This document shows positions 62,835 to 62,873 of a stretch of 62,873 nucleotides of DNA, piece after piece (within the stretch, counting starts at the first letter, position 1; each line of letters opens with the position of its first letter). This stretch comes from an uncultured bacterium (GTDB taxonomy: Bacteria; Bacillota; Clostridia; Oscillospirales; Acutalibacteraceae), in NCBI GenBank assembly GCA_949283655.1, contig CASDTH010000012.1, positions 1-62,873 of the forward strand, read 5' to 3'. Both the position numbers and the translations under genes were made by a program. Below the pieces are notes generated by a model. The model was not told where the DNA came from and did no database searches. It saw only the letters and a list, made by a program, of their open reading frames with translations.

Positions 62835-62873
62835 GTGCACGTGAGGGGACTTTTTGGCCCGGAGGGCAAAAAG
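62835..62873 (-). repeat. Repeat family 1, copy 4, cut by the window end
   Basis: The last 39 bases repeat positions 24-62 with one mismatch (A to G in the hairpin loop). Only the final hairpin and the CGTGAGGGGAC end (as read on the plus strand) are present. It faces copy 3 tail to tail. Confidence 0.8.

Overview
The window reads as a chromosomal contig from a low-sequenced, moderately high-GC anaerobic Firmicute, most likely a gut Clostridia of the Oscillospirales type. Supporting signs are the DnaD/DnaI helicase-loading pair, a YabE-like G5/3D protein, YhaM, a Bce-type peptide-antibiotic detoxification module, a class III (glycyl-radical) ribonucleotide reductase as the only nrd system seen, a split transketolase, strong AGGAGG ribosome sites and textbook TTGACA-17-TATAAT promoters. 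I see no rRNA, tRNA, CRISPR array, prophage or transposase. Both ends of the window lie inside copies of the same hairpin-rich repeat, which suggests that the assembly broke at a multi-copy element.

Layout. 1-690: two inverted copies of repeat family 1. 690-5,500 (minus): acetyltransferase, two paralogous surface proteins, LepA. 5,500-14,200 (plus): G5/3D wall protein, DnaD, DnaI, methyltransferase, Tex, PPC-domain protein, YhaM. 14,290-20,600 (minus): repeat family 2, VanZ, nrdDG with NrdR boxes, an unknown protein, a thioester-domain surface adhesin. 20,800-25,200 (plus): PadR/HAAS/DUF4097 module, iron alcohol dehydrogenase, sugar isomerase. 25,400-36,400: M14 peptidase (minus), then a plus-strand run of housekeeping and repair genes (Nudix, YbaK, Fur, phosphoesterase, RlmD-like, a low-GC exonuclease, HAD phosphatases, TrmO, HD, AAC(6')-like acetyltransferase). 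36,400-44,400: acetyltransferase, MazG, a family I.5-type lipase, two TrkA proteins, phosphodiesterase, three unknown helical proteins, TSCPD protein, aldose epimerase, RluA. 44,400-53,200 (minus): SDR, GPH-type sugar transporter, a small secreted protein, BceAB and BceRS, dCMP deaminase. 53,400-56,200 (plus): CBS/CorC membrane protein and glnA behind an unusual terminator-like leader.

The most interesting region is 56,350-62,215. One strong promoter, preceded by a long dyad, drives a five-gene operon: a tandem SCP2-like (lipid carrier fold) protein, a class III PLP aminotransferase of the glutamate-1-semialdehyde aminomutase type, the two halves of a split transketolase, and a second tandem SCP2-like protein. 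A TetR regulator follows. ThDP-dependent carbon-carbon bond chemistry plus amination between two putative lipid-binding proteins looks like a dedicated pathway for an amino-, polyol- or ketone-containing lipid or other hydrophobic molecule. I do not recognise it as a described system.

Two repeat families also stand out. Family 1 (about 270 bp, four copies at the window ends) keeps fixed linkers and loops while stem sequences change with compensation, the signature of a structured RNA. Family 2 (about 207-285 bp, plus a shortened copy) has complementary ends and sits downstream of minus-strand genes. Functions of both are unknown to me.
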